From Symbiodinium natans (Eukaryota; Sar; Dinophyceae; Suessiales; Symbiodiniaceae): a stretch of 64,000 nt of DNA. The notes under the pieces were generated by a model that saw only the letters and a program-made list of their open reading frames with translations, was not told the origin of the DNA and searched no databases. Each line of letters begins with the position of its first letter. The first letter of the stretch is position 1. The position numbers and the translations under genes were made by a program. This document shows positions 1-10,592 of this stretch, one piece after another. The stretch spans positions 631,001 through 695,000 of the forward strand of contig CAJNDS010002313.1 of NCBI GenBank assembly GCA_905221605.1, given 5' to 3'.

Positions 1-672
1 CATGGTCTGCGTGGTGTCTCGCGGATGCTCCCGTGTGCTTCCAATGCTTCCATCGTCTCGCTGGCTGCGCGTCCGGTTCCATCGCTCTGGCTCTGGCTTT
101 TGCCTTTTCTGGCTCTGCCTGTCGGTCTGTCTCTCTCTCTCTCTCTCTTCTCTCTTTCTATCTCGTCCATTTCTTTCTGGAGCTCTTCGCGCTGTCTGTC
201 TTGCTCCGCACCCAGTATTCTGTCCATCCCTACGCCACCAGGTGGAAGCAAACAGCCTCGACAGCTAAAAAAAACAGCCTCTTGATTTGCCGTAGCGTCA
301 CCCACCACTGGTTTTTGGCAGTCAGCCAACCTGCAGCACGTGATTCTTGACTGTGGAGACCCGAGGTCCTTCATTGAACTGCACCACGAACCAAACTTTT
401 GTGACCGTTTTGTGTGTGTGTGTGTGTTCTTCCTGGGGCCTGCCCTGCTTTGTTTTGCTTGAGGTGCCTCTTCCGGGGAGGGAGGGTTGTGCAGGCTTAC
501 TGTGGCATGGGGAGGGGGGGGGGGGGGGGCAGCAGTCGATACCACGGGCGACACGTTTCGGTTCGACCCCGGTATGGTTTCGACATCGATACAGTTGAAC
601 TTGAACAGCTGGGCCATGAACTTGGCATACGTCATACTTCAGAAGTCTCTTTTGCTGCATGACTTCGCCAAG
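1..672 (+). other. Probable intron and upstream part of the RecQ-like gene
   Basis: I see no credible coding sequence here. The stretch holds a CT microsatellite near 128-175, a GT run near 411-426 and a poly-G run near 514-529. It ends with an AG acceptor at 671-672 directly before helicase coding sequence, so I read it as intron of the gene that enters the window from the left. The exon carrying the upstream helicase motifs (I to V) is not in this window. Confidence 0.5.
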
Positions 673-3411
673 GTTTGGAATGGGCATCGACAAGCCGGAT
701 GTCAGGCGCATCATCCACTATGGGCCCCCGAAGACGGTGGAGGAGTACTTCCAGCAGATCGGCCGTGCTGGCCGCGACGGCTTTGAGGCCGTCTGCGAGC
801 TGATCTCTGCCGATAGCGACTTCGGGAGCTACAGCTCAGAGTTCTACCTGAAGGGCCTGAGCGAAGAGCAGCGCAAGGTCGTTCAGGGCTCCACGCAGCG
901 GCTGCGTGCCTTCGCTAGCACCAACACCTGCCGCCGGCGATGGCTCCTGGAGTACTTCGGCGAGGAGCCAGCCTTCCCTTCGGGCAAGTGCGGAACCTGT
1001 GACTGGTGCCAGGCCTCTGATTCAAGCACGGCTTCCGGGGCAGGATCCTCTCGAGACTTCCGCGCGGCCGTGGCGCCGATCCTGCGCGCCGTGGCAGCCA
1101 CGCAGCGCTTCCCGCAGCCGATCACCCAGCTCCTATTTCCCCCTTGGGAATCATTTTTGTTTATATATTTTAGTTTAGATAAAGCCCAAGAGGATATTAA
1201 AAAACTACTACTTTTATTGAGGTTCTATAAGGGGAGTAGAGGATCCTGGCCATCCTCACCGGCTCCCGGAAGCCCGGGGCCATGAGCATCGCCGCCGCTG
1301 TAGCGGCGGCCCAGAAGGAGATCCAGGAGATGCGCCAAGCACTGCCCCAAGCAATGAGGAACCTCGGGGGGACCATAAATGAACCCTAAAATTGAGGGGT
1401 CATAGACCCTATAGACTACCTATAACTCCGATTGAGGTATATGAACCATAAACCCTTTTGGGGTTCAGTTATGTTCAGTTCGTCCCCAAGGAAGGAGGCT
1501 GTCGTCCGGGAGCTGATCCTCTCCCTTTGCGAGGCAGGGTACCTGGAGCGCTCCACGGTGGCCTCGCAGGCCAAGTTCCGCTCGAGCTTCGAGGTGCAGC
1601 TCAGACCAACACCTGTCGGTCTAATCCCTTCCCCCTGATATTAAAGCCCCCCCCCACCTTGTATGAAGAAGCCCAAGACCCCCAAAAGGGTTTTTTTGGT
1701 ATGAGGGGGATTTCGTATCGTTTGGCCGAAGAAACAGCCCGTGCTTCTAGCTTGCTGGCTCACTCTGGAGTTTCCCCGCCCCCTAACCCCCGCTCCACAT
1801 TCGGTAGTGGACCTGGAGGTTTGAGAGGGGCAGCTACCGGATCGGGTTTTGGGGCCAGCTTTTTTTATTCGAGGTGTTTTATTGTTACGGGGAAGGGATT
1901 AGACTAGTCTCTGGATCTCTGACCAAAAAGCACTGGCATGTTTCGAAGTGCGCAAGCGCTCCTTGAGGTCTACAGCTTGACGGACTCCGGCCAGGCGGCT
2001 CTGAAGGCAAAGGCGCCAGTCATGCTCCCAGTTTCCCTCGCGGTGCAGCAGCTCGAAGAGGAGGAGGAGCGGAAGCTCCGCGCGCGGCGAAAGGAGGTCG
2101 CATCCCGGTCTCTGTGAACGGGACCGCTTTCCTTTTTGCTTTGTGAGGGCGCCCCTTAAAAAAACCGTCATGTGGGGCGGGGACAACTGCAGAGTTGTTT
2201 TTTTTTTCGTGTTCAAGTTGTCCTGCCACGGTCAAGGCCAGCTTCGGCTTGGATGCTCAGAACCTGCCCCAGGAGGCCTTGGAAGACAACAGCCCGGTGG
2301 TCTGGTACATACGGAAGCTCCAGCACTGGAAGGCTCCTGGGTCCCTATCATAGTGCGTTCATCGATATCGGCGCCATAATAAAACTTGTTAGCCTGTTGC
2401 CTCGTTTTTTTGGACCTATGCCGGAATCAAAGACCACCAATCAAGCTCCGGCATTGATCATTGGAAGGACAGTGGCAAGGCTGAGCTGGTGCGGAAGGCC
2501 GAGCAGCACGAGGCGCGCTGTACTCAACTGTCTCCTTGGTTCCTTATAGGCGTAGAGCGCAGGGTCTTGTGTAAGTGTAGGATTCGGTTGTTCGCCACGT
2601 GGAGGAGCTCCGGCACAAGATCTTGAAGTGGCGGGACGAAGCAGCCGTGCGCTTGCGGCTGGCGCCCGCCGCAGTCCTCTCGGAGCATGCCGCCGTGGCC
2701 CTTGCCTACGTGCAACCCACCCTGGAGGGTGTGAGGAGCGCAGGCGTGCGCATCGCCGGTGCCGAGTCCTTGGCGGCCCTGATCGCCGAAGCCAAGCCTA
2801 CGGCGGAGGTACAGGGAGAGATAAAGCAGGTCGCCGCCGAGGGAGCGCAGGAGGTGCAAGGAATCCCCTCGCCGGTGAGACTCCGGGTTCGGATGCAGCT
2901 TCCTCCCGGCCTGGTAACTCCGCCCACGAAGTGGCCGGGAGCCATCTACAAGCCTGGCAAAGGCGGCGCAAAGCCTCCCTGGGAGCACTCCTACGATCGC
3001 TTCTGTCAAGGAGAGTCGCTGGAGAGCATTGCGCTGAGTCCTGCAGCTGGTCGGCCGATTCAGACCCCCACCGTCCGATCCCACATTCTGACGGCTTGGA
3101 CCCATGGAAAGCCTGTTGACCTGAATCGCCTCTTTCAAGATACCGCCTTGCCCTTGGAGACGGAGTGGCTGCAGATGGAGGAAGCCGCAGCAACAGTCAA
3201 GGCCAACTTCGCTGCCGAGGTCAAGCTGAAAGAGATCTTAGCCGCTGTGCTTGGAGATTCTGTGAATCGTGATGCAGCCCTGAAGTCTGATGCGGACAAG
3301 GAGCTTGAGCGCCAGTGGTATGAGCGCCTGAGAGTCTGGGAAGCTTTCCGAAAGGTCGGCTTCTCACCTACATTTAGTGAGGAACCGGATGCTAAGAGAC
3401 AACGACTGTGA
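673..3411 (+). CDS. RecQ-family ATP-dependent DNA helicase, 3' exons (partial gene)
   Basis: RecQ helicases are 3'-5' DNA helicases acting in recombination and replication repair in the nucleus. This is the C-terminal part of one. Exons as I read them: 673-1128, 1242-1350, 1495-1593, 1968-2096, 2237-2332, 2480-2512 and 2581-3411, about 583 codons with one continuous frame. The donors at 1351 and 2513 are uncertain. Visible in order: FGMGIDKPDVR, then helicase motif VI (QQIGRAGRDG), then the RecQ zinc-binding subdomain with its aromatic-rich LLEYFGEE and four cysteines (NTC, GKC, GTC, DWC). Next comes a winged-helix/RQC-like stretch (ELILSLCEAGYLE, VYSLTDSGQAALKA), then an HRDC-like domain from about 2605 (EELRHKILKWRDEAA). 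A C-terminal helix-turn-helix at about 2980-3115 follows (WEHSYDRFCQGESLESIA, TPTVRSHILTAW), as in bacterial and WRN-type RecQ. A basic KRQR lies at the very end. The stop is tga at 3409-3411. Introns mix GT-AG and GC-AG, and acceptors read AG|G. The family call is strong; the exact exon borders are moderate. Confidence 0.88.
1129..1241 (+). repeat. Introner-like GC-AG intron in the RecQ-like gene
   Basis: This 113-nt segment interrupts the reading frame. Removing it as a GC-AG intron joins PITQ to ILAILTGSRKP in frame. It is AT-rich inside GC-rich exons. Its ends are imperfect inverted repeats: TCCTATTTCCCCCTT at the left, and TCCTCTACTCCCCTT as the reverse complement of the right end. The 4-base word TCCT also occurs at both edges (1131-1134 and 1244-1247). 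This is the structure expected of an introner, a transposon-like element that becomes an intron. Confidence 0.6.
1594..1967 (+). other. GT-AG intron of the RecQ-like gene carrying a MITE-like insertion
   Basis: The donor is GAG|GTGCAG and the acceptor is TTGAG|GTCTAC. Both lie at phase 0, so SSFEV continues into YSLTDSG. At 374 nt this is the longest RecQ intron in the window. Most of its length is the inverted-repeat element at 1621-1902. Confidence 0.65.
1621..1902. mobile_element. MITE-like element with perfect 14-bp terminal inverted repeats
   Basis: CTAATCCCTTCCCC at 1621-1634 is exactly matched by its reverse complement GGGGAAGGGATTAG at 1889-1902. The 282-bp body has no ORF and lies wholly inside an intron. 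I did not see a clear target-site duplication. Confidence 0.6.
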
Positions 3412-4741
3412 GGGCTGACTTCTGAGGGGTTAACCTCCAAGCTTGACAGCGCGTCAGGCCAGGAGGGATCTTTGACAGAAACACCACAGTGCCACGCAGC
3501 GGAACGGGGATGACTTTCATGCTGCAGAGCACAAAATCGGCAGCTGTGCGCGGAGTGGGCGGGTCTTGTGCACAAGATTTCATGCAAATTGCAGCACACT
3601 CGACGTGGTTTACTGCCACAAGAGGGTGGAGTTAATGCGCATTGGCTGGGTCTTGATCGCGTGATTGCTAAGAAGAAAGTTAGCGGCCACATCTTCTGTT
3701 TGGCAAAGCGCTCATCAAATCCTTGTGCCTCCGTGCAGGTACTCTTGCTGTTGGGAAATCTTCCTGCTGGAGCCGCCTGCTTCTGGTCAGACAGACTAGA
3801 GATCACTCGTGTAGAGGCTGTCCAAGACCGTCGCAAGAACTGGTCTGTGGCGCTTCAAGGAGTGTGAACTCAGTTTTGGACGTGCTGGATTTCCAATTCG
3901 ATGCTAGGTGGCGTGCTGAATCGGCTTTGGCACACGCATGAATGGAAGAAGACTTGTGCCCGCAACACCAGTGATATGACTACTTTGGGACGGTCATCGG
4001 GAGGGCTAGAAGAAACTTGCCTTACTTAAAGACGGCACGAATGATTTTTCAGTTTGAGTTCAGTTGGGCGCATTGTTGCCTTCTTCCAGCCTGTGACTCA
4101 AAGCCAAGTTGCCTGTGGTGCTTGGACACGCATGCGAAGCATCATCGTTGAATGCCAATTCCATGTGAGTGATCCGCTGTTTGTTCGCGCCGATGCCCTT
4201 TGCCGTGTCGGCCAAGATTCCTGACACTTGTGTAGATACCCTAAACCCTAAACCCTCCTGCATCTCGACGGGGATGTGGAGATGATTCCCGGATTCCACC
4301 AAGCCTCCAGGGAGGCCGGTACGAGCCAGAGTGGCATGTTGCGAGAAAGGTCGGGATGATGCTGCGCAGGGCTTTCAGAGTTTCAAGCTGAGGCTTCCTT
4401 GGGGTGTTAGAAGCTAGGTTTTGGGGATTTTTTGGGGATTACTGTAGGGCTTTTAAGCGCTTAGGGCCTAGAGGTGTCTTGGGGCTCCTATCACACAGTG
4501 CCTGGGGTCGGGGGGCGTGGGTGGGCAGGGCACCCATGGGATCACTTGTCGCGCAGCTTTAGGCTAGTGTGCGAGCTGTCTTGGGGCTTTTGTGAAATGA
4601 TCAGGCGGGTGACGCTCACCGTTAAAGGTCAAGAGAACATCGAATCCTCAAACCTTGCACGGCTCAAGCTAGGACTGCCTTTGCCTGGAGAAGCGCGAAA
4701 CGTAGGCCCGGGCCGTAGAGCGTCCGAAAAGAGCGTCCGAA
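3412..4741. other. Intergenic, no gene seen
   Basis: This is the 1.3 kb between the RecQ-like stop and the dynein light chain start. Open frames are short and unconvincing on both strands. A short CCCTAAACCCTAAACCC motif lies near 4238-4254. No promoter element or poly(A) signal that I trust is visible. Confidence 0.5.
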
Positions 4742-5044
4742 ATGTCGGAGGTGGAAGAGACTCTGAACCGCATCAAAACTCACAAAGGAGTTTCGGGCAT
4801 TGTCATCGTAAACAGCGAGGGGGTGCCAATGCGATCAACACTGGACAGCAAGCAGACCTTGCAGTACTCAGCTTTGATCTCCCAACTTGCCGCAAAGGCA
4901 CGCAGCGTGGTTCGAGAACTGGACCCTCAAAACGACCTGACCTTTCTCAGGATCCGTTCCAAGAAGCATGAGATCATGGTCGCACCGGATAGAGATTACA
5001 TCTTGATCGTCATCCAAGACCCGAATGCTGATCAAGGAAGCTGA
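4742..5044 (+). CDS. DYNLRB: Dynein light chain, roadblock/LC7 type
   Basis: This is a 100-residue protein in a single exon, close to the usual 96 residues of the family. Roadblock/LC7 light chains dimerise and bind the dynein intermediate chain in cytoplasmic and axonemal dynein. The whole protein is recognisable: [20 protein letters not shown], then [48 protein letters not shown], and the conserved [10 protein letters not shown] near the end. The start ATG at 4742 matches the family N-terminus. The final ADQGS is family-variable. There is no intron, unlike the neighbouring RecQ-like gene, and a 26-base A run lies about 410 bp after the stop, so a retroposed copy is possible. The frame is intact, so it may be functional. 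Confidence 0.93.
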   Translation: MSEVEETLNRIKTHKGVSGIVIVNSEGVPMRSTLDSKQTLQYSALISQLAAKARSVVRELDPQNDLTFLRIRSKKHEIMVAPDRDYILIVIQDPNADQGS

Positions 5045-5457
5045 GCAGATGGCCACAAACTGACCCAGCTGAACGTATATGTGTGTGTTGATAGTGTTTC
5101 ACCGGCATAGCAGCTCCAATCTGGAACAGCCCCCCTGCTCTGAACGAGTTCAAGCCTTTGCAGTCCGGAGTGTTGTGCGCCTCCCAGTTGAAAGCTGCAG
5201 AATTCAGCCCCAGAACTCAGGACGCTGACGTGCTGAATCCTCGCTCTTCTCAGGTCAGCAAAAGAACGCCTTGTGTCGATCGTGGGCGTTGAAACACCAG
5301 GGGCCAAGTCCTGCTGAAATTGCTTGGCGAAGCTCCCTAGATTAGAGAAAAAGCCTAAAACTCAGGCGTACTTGGAAACAGGTTTCAATTTTGGGATACT
5401 AGGATCCATCAGGAAAAGCTAAGACTATCGTCCTTGCAAGGAACCCAAGTTCAGCAT

Positions 5458-5483
5458 AAAAAAAAAAAAAAAAAAAAAAAAAA
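5458..5483 (+). repeat. Poly(A) run of 26 bases downstream of the dynein light chain
   Basis: This is an uninterrupted A tract about 413 bp after the stop codon of the intronless light chain gene. It could be the genomic trace of an mRNA tail from retroposition, or only a homopolymer. I found no matching target-site duplication around the gene. Confidence 0.6.
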
Positions 5484-5618
5484 CTCCAAGAGCCACTCAG
5501 AGATGAGGCCGGCCACCCGCGCTCCCCGGCGGCAGTCGCCCAGCGTGCCAGGGACAAGCAGACCGAGGCCTGGAAGCTAAAGAGATACGAGGACGTATGC
5601 CCCTAGAAACCCTACCTA

Positions 5619-5699
5619 CATGGGCTATTATACCCTATAACCCCTTAAAACGACCCTTTATAGGGTTGGTTAGGGGATTATAAGGCCTAATAGCCCATG
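5619..5699. mobile_element. 81-bp imperfect palindrome, MITE-like
   Basis: The left arm begins CATGGGCTATTATACCC and the right arm ends GGCCTAATAGCCCATG, its imperfect reverse complement. The arms are about 30 bp each and flank a short AT-rich centre. No ORF. Confidence 0.55.
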
Positions 5700-5726
5700 C
5701 TGGTATTATTAGCTATACTTCGAAGA

Positions 5727-5843
5727 TGGGTTTCCGATATTAGGGGCACCTTTACTGGGGTCCTGACTATAAGGGCATCCGACTCTTTGGGGGTCTATAT
5801 TGAGGGTCCCCCTCCCCCCCTCCGCCCATGTTCGGCAACCCAC
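5727..5843. mobile_element. Family A inverted-repeat element (degenerate)
   Basis: The left end TGGGTTTCCGATATTAGGGG and the right end (GAGGGTCCCC then TTCGGCAACCCACA) fit the family A ends described at 48870-48975. About 117 bp, no ORF. Confidence 0.45.
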
Positions 5844-6588
5844 ACATGGGCCCTTTAGGCCACGTGCCTTAGCAGTGAAAGACGTGCGCCGGACTCGATG
5901 TCTCTGAAGGTGCTGTTGGAGAAGACCATGGCCCAGGTCCTTTCGGCTGATTCTGAGCTGGACTCAACCCCACACTAGCGTTCGAGACCCCCCAAAACCA
6001 CCCTAAAGCGAACTAGGGGGTCATGAATGTAGCAGGGAGAGCTTCGATTTCAATACGACCGACCCAAGGGCAAGGGGTTTTGGTAGTTGCACAGTGCTGT
6101 TGGCGGGCAGTACTGGCGCTCGAAAGGTCGCATTCTGGGTCGTATGCGGATTGTCAGTGCTCCCAAACCCCCACACCACAAATCAGAAAGTCTAGGCTGT
6201 TGGGGTCCTGAACCCCGCGCAGAAGAGTGTGCAAAGATGTAGGAGGCCAGCTTGCATGGCCCCGCGTTCGTTTCCCCTGCCGGGATTGGGGAGCTCCTAC
6301 AAAATGCCCAGAAAATTCCAAACCGAAAAGTGAGAAACGGTGAGTTTTTTAAGCCACCCTGACACAGCACCCCCAAGTACCTCAACTCCTGAGGCAGTGG
6401 TCATGTGCATAGCTGTGCACCAGTGCCAGCCGAATTCAGCCATGCAGACCCCTGTGCTGGCAGAGTTTCGCATAAAGCTTGCTTTGCGGTTGATGTGCGC
6501 GACTTTCTGCCTCTACGGATTGCTGGATGAGCACGCGAGATAGGGAGGGATGCCTCTAGCAGAAGAGCCAGAGGAGGGAGGGAGAGCG

Positions 6589-6624
<36 letters not shown>

Positions 6625-7346
6625 CGGGCAAAAACCCTGAAGCCGCCAGTGAAGTTAATTGGAGGGCAAGCCCGCCAACTCCCCACAAGGGGCCTACAGC
6701 AGACACGCTCGGCCGTCGTGGCCGGGCTTAAGCGTGGAGGAGAAGAAGAAGAGGAGGGAGCGGGCGCGCCACGCCCGGGGGCTTGTCCCCCATGCCCCCA
6801 GAAAGAATGAAAGAAAGAAAGAAAGAGAGAAAGAGGGAAAGCGGGAAAGAGAGGAAAGAAGAGAAGCAGGACCTCGGACTTCGCGCGCCTTTCAGGACGG
6901 CCCTCCTCTGGGAGGGCTAAGCATATGGAGAGAGAGAGAGAGAGGAAACAAAAAAAAATGAAGAGGGGAGGCTACAAGGGCAACCAACATTTGACTGACT
7001 TGCACATTCTTGACGGGTTCTGAACCGTTTCATCATGTGCTCGCGGAGGACTGCGGGTGGAAGGTGAATTTGTGAAGGGCGCGTCGCGCACACGGGCGCT
7101 ACATTGTGGTTGATTAGACATATATCTTCCCTTGGGGGGGGGGGGGGAATTACCCTAAAGCCTAAACCCTGGGGGGGGGGGGGGAAGAATTACACTACAA
7201 GTACAGCATTGTTCGCTCCCACCTTCGGCCCTTTGTGACTTTTCTGGACTCCGGGCTCCCCAGGAACAGAGAGAGGAGTAGTAGGAGCATGATGTAGTTG
7301 CCGCTCCAGGTGGCTTGGGCTGCAGATTCGTTTGGTGGTTGAGGGT
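5844..7346. other. No gene seen; purine-rich low complexity
   Basis: GA microsatellite at about 6588-6617, GA/AAAG-rich tracts at about 6805-6955, and two poly-G runs near 7134-7147 and 7171-7184 with short CCCTAAA motifs between them. Open frames across the purine tracts are low-complexity artefacts. Confidence 0.5.
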
Positions 7347-7393
7347 TTGGGGTTTAGGGTTTAGGGTTTAGGGTTTAGGGTTTAGGGTTTAGG
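7347..7393 (+). repeat. Interstitial telomere-like array, TTTAGGG orientation
   Basis: About six tandem TTTAGGG units. A second short array in the same orientation lies at 7512-7532, after a 110-bp spacer that ends in seven A bases. Confidence 0.9.
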
Positions 7394-7532
7394 CTCAATG
7401 TTCTTATGGGAGATATGTTCCAGTTGAAGATGACCTCAGTTTCGCCAGTTGGTGCAAGTCTTGCTACTTTCAGGTGTCGCCGGCAGCTTCCTCAGTCCGT
7501 GCTTAAAAAAAGGGTTTAGGGTTTAGGGTTTA

Positions 7533-9629
7533 AGTCCTCACTCCGAAGGCCCTGCATGAGTTGGGGATCGCTTGGAGGCGTTGGCCTGGGAAGGACAGTG
7601 GAGCCCCCCCTAAACCCCAAAAGAAGCCCAGGCAGCCTGAGTAGCACTTTTTGGGGAGTTTGGCCTGGAAAAGTTGGCACCGCTACCTTTTCAAGTCATT
7701 CGCAGTGTTCAAGCCCAGGCGCTTGCCGCTCACTCAGCGGCAGATGCCGCCGAAGCAGAAACAGCGGGAGCAGGTGTCTTGTCTGAGTGGATGACATGGG
7801 TGCCGAGAGATCTGAGTAATACCTTATGACAGAGGTGCCACTAGGTCAGGAATGAGGTTGAACAAAGTATTGTGCGTATAATATGGCGCTGGAAGTTCCC
7901 GGGAGAAGATTGCCGCCTGTTCGCAGATGTATCTTCAGTGCTAGGTGTGTCGGCTGCATGTGCCACACTCTCGGAAAGCTTGTAGAGTGCAGGGCCCTGC
8001 CCCAATATCGCACCTTCCCAAAGAAGCCGTAATTGATCTTACAGCGCGCGGAAATTCTCCACCCAGAGACAAAGTCCCAGGCGGCGCCCGCGCCGCCCAG
8101 CTTCCTAGAGGCAGCCTCGTGAAACCCGGAGCCACAGGGGGTGTCCTCGATAATCTGTCAGCACGTTCAGAGTTCATAGAAACTCATATCTGCAAGCTCA
8201 AGCCAAGGGAGTTTGGACATGTCAAACCATCACAGGTTCCACTAGAACTGGGGCTTTGGGTGCAGATGTGCGCTTGCAGGAACGGGGGCTGGCAGCTATG
8301 TTTGGCAAACGACACAAGCCACAAAGACATCAATAACAAGAACAAGCAAAGTTCCCAAAAGCCGAAGCCGAATGCCCCAACAACAACCTTCCCCCGGCGA
8401 AGCACCAGAATTTTCGGAAGCTTGATCACTGATGTTGGACCTAAACCCTAAGCCCTAAACCATAAATAAACCCGTGTATCCGCGGAAGGCCAGACATTCC
8501 ATACCAGTCGGGAGCAGCTCGGTGGATGCTCTCGTCGCCGCCTCAGCACAAGTGACCAAATTTTCCTTAGCCGATGCCCTACCGGTCATCACCAAAAATT
8601 GCTGTTGAGAAAGTCCACCCCGCCCACGTATCACCTCAGAGTACGCCTGGTAGGGTACCCCTATTTTGGGAAATGCCCACATAGAACATACTCAACCAAC
8701 TTCATGAGTCCTCAACATTCCTCAACCGGCACAAAGAAGCGAACTTTAGTGCTGGCAGGTCTATGCTGCGCAGGACAGCCCCATCGGCGTGGGATCCCCA
8801 AATTCGGAGTCTGGATGATCAGAGTGTTGTGAAGGTTTCGCGAGGGTGTAAGGGAAAGGACATGTATGTAAGATTTTGTCGGGCCCCGAGCTTCCCAAAC
8901 TTCATACCAACGCAGTCGTGTGTCGAATCCATGCATGGCCGACCTCGTGCCCTCAGCCTATGCAAATTTTTCCCCTCTCCCCACATACGTGGCTGGCTCC
9001 GTCGTGCTTTTATGCCAGACTCATCTCTCGAAAATCATCTGCAGTCGCAGCTGTCTTCTACATAGGGAGGTATACAGAGAAGGCTATAAGTGGAGAGAAA
9101 GAGACAGAGAAGAAGAAGAAGCGAGAGAGAGAGAGAGAGAGAGCGAGAGCGAGAGCGAGAGCGAGAGACCAGATCGGCAAGAGGTGCACTCCCCAGTAGT
9201 CTTAGTAGTCGTAGTGGTAGTAGAAGAAGACGAAGAGGAGGGGAGGGGAGAGAGAGAGAGAATAGAGAGCGCGAGGGGTGGATTATCTTCCCTAGCCTCA
9301 TGGGTGGGCCCTCCCGTAAACCCCTGACCGAGACAAAGACCCTTGCGACACAAAAGTTCAGCACAGAGCCTACCTTTCCGGGGCTTCCCCCGGTCCAAGC
9401 TGTGACAATCCCCCACCCCCCGACTGCCAAACCTGAACCCCTAAACCCTAAACCCGAACTGCTCGTAAGTTGTCGCTGCTCGGCTCGCACCAACTTCTGT
9501 GTCAGGTCATCGCCTTGCACCCATGGGGGCATGGAAGCCCAGAATTGCCCAGACTTTGGCGTCCGTCTTTGGTCTTTGGGCTTTTCTCTTGCGGATGGAG
9601 AGGGAGAGACTCAGAGAGCGCCGCAAAAG
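7533..9629. other. No gene seen
   Basis: Contains a GA/GC-rich (GAGAGC) tract at about 9121-9170, a purine tract at 9230-9270 and short CCCTAAA motifs near 8445-8465 and 9437-9453. One family A-like end (GGGTACCCCTATTTTGGGAA) lies at about 8654-8681. No ORF resembles a known protein. Confidence 0.45.
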
Positions 9630-9658
9630 TTAGGGTTTAGGGTTTAGGGTTTAGGGTT
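9630..9658 (+). repeat. Interstitial telomere-like array, TTTAGGG orientation
   Basis: Four tandem units with clean borders. Confidence 0.9.
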
Positions 9659-10047
9659 CGGCCTGCAGCCCCGCTGAAAGAGCACACTGAGTTCGGAAGG
9701 TTTGCACGATTTTGCACGCAAGGTGCGCCTGTAGACCCGAAGGCGTCGCTTTGGCAAAGATGATTCAGCCAAGCAGCCAATCACGTAAGAAGCCCGCCCC
9801 CAGCTGCAGCTGCGCAACCTCAAGCCTTCCGTGCAAGGCCTCTCGGCGGAAGCATGGGCGACCCGCACCCACAGACGGCCGGGGCCTCCAGCTGCACAGA
9901 GGGGAGTCGCAGGGTTGAGTTTCCGAAGTTTTGCCTGCGTGCTGAATAGGCAGCTCGCGGGTTAAATGTGGGTTGAAGAGTTGCTGCGTTTGCTGGGTTG
10001 GAACTGATCGAGTTCCAACCAGACGAGTTAGGGGCACGGGGTTTTAA

Positions 10048-10298
10048 ATGTCAGCTTCTATCAGGACTACACAAATCACAAAATCAGCTACAGTCGACAC
10101 GGTTCCTGTCGCTTTCCGTTTCCTACCCGGTTGTCGCAGGGTTCAGTATAGTACTGCCACAGATATGCTCTTAAGAATTGGGATGCCCGGAGCAAGTGCC
10201 CCAAGGGCAGGAGCTTCGAAAACATATCTAGGTAGAGGGTTTGATAATATGATAAACAATCTTTTCCGTAACAAGCTTCTCCCAGCTGGCACTCTTAC
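10048..10298 (+). pseudogene. ORF fragment with AT-shifted codon use, cut off by a telomere array
   Basis: An ATG-initiated open frame of about 84 codons runs straight into the TTTAGGG array at 10300. Third positions are much richer in A and T than in the RecQ-like or light chain genes, and the peptide is not low complexity (for example FRFLPGCRRVQYSTATDM and YLGRGFDNMINNLFRNK). I do not recognise it. It may be a broken fragment of a foreign or organelle-derived gene. Confidence 0.3.
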
Positions 10299-10299
10299 T

Positions 10300-10390
10300 G
10301 GGTTTAGGGTTTAGGGTTTAGGGTTTAGGGTTTAGGGTTTAGGGTTTAGGGTTTAGGGTTTAGGGTGGTTTAGGGTTTAGGGTTTAGGGT
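10300..10390 (+). repeat. Interstitial telomere-like array, TTTAGGG orientation
   Basis: About twelve TTTAGGG units with one GGTTTAGGG interruption, directly joined to the open frame on its left. Confidence 0.93.
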
Positions 10391-10480
10391 ACGAGGGGAA
10401 GGATCGAAGTCGGCCCAAACATCTCCATCCCGTCTTGGAGCTTACGCCGTGAGCGCGTACCCCTTACTTCCATATTTTAT

Positions 10481-10592
10481 ATGGTTTACGATTGATATTA
10501 GGGGGGTTCCTTATGAGGGCCCTTATTACAAGGGGGATCCTACTTTTTGGGGGTCGTCTTTATTAAGGGTCCCCTATTTTCGTAAACCCCAT
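10481..10592. mobile_element. Family A inverted-repeat element
   Basis: The left end ATGGTTTACGATTGATATTA and the right end CCCCTATTTTCGTAAACCCC are imperfect inverted repeats. The body carries the repeated words GGGGGATCCTACT and GGTCCCC. About 112 bp, no ORF. Confidence 0.55.

Noticed and set aside
2333-2479. Whole segment as continuous RecQ coding sequence
   Set aside because: The conserved frame is interrupted, and GC-AG removal restores it.
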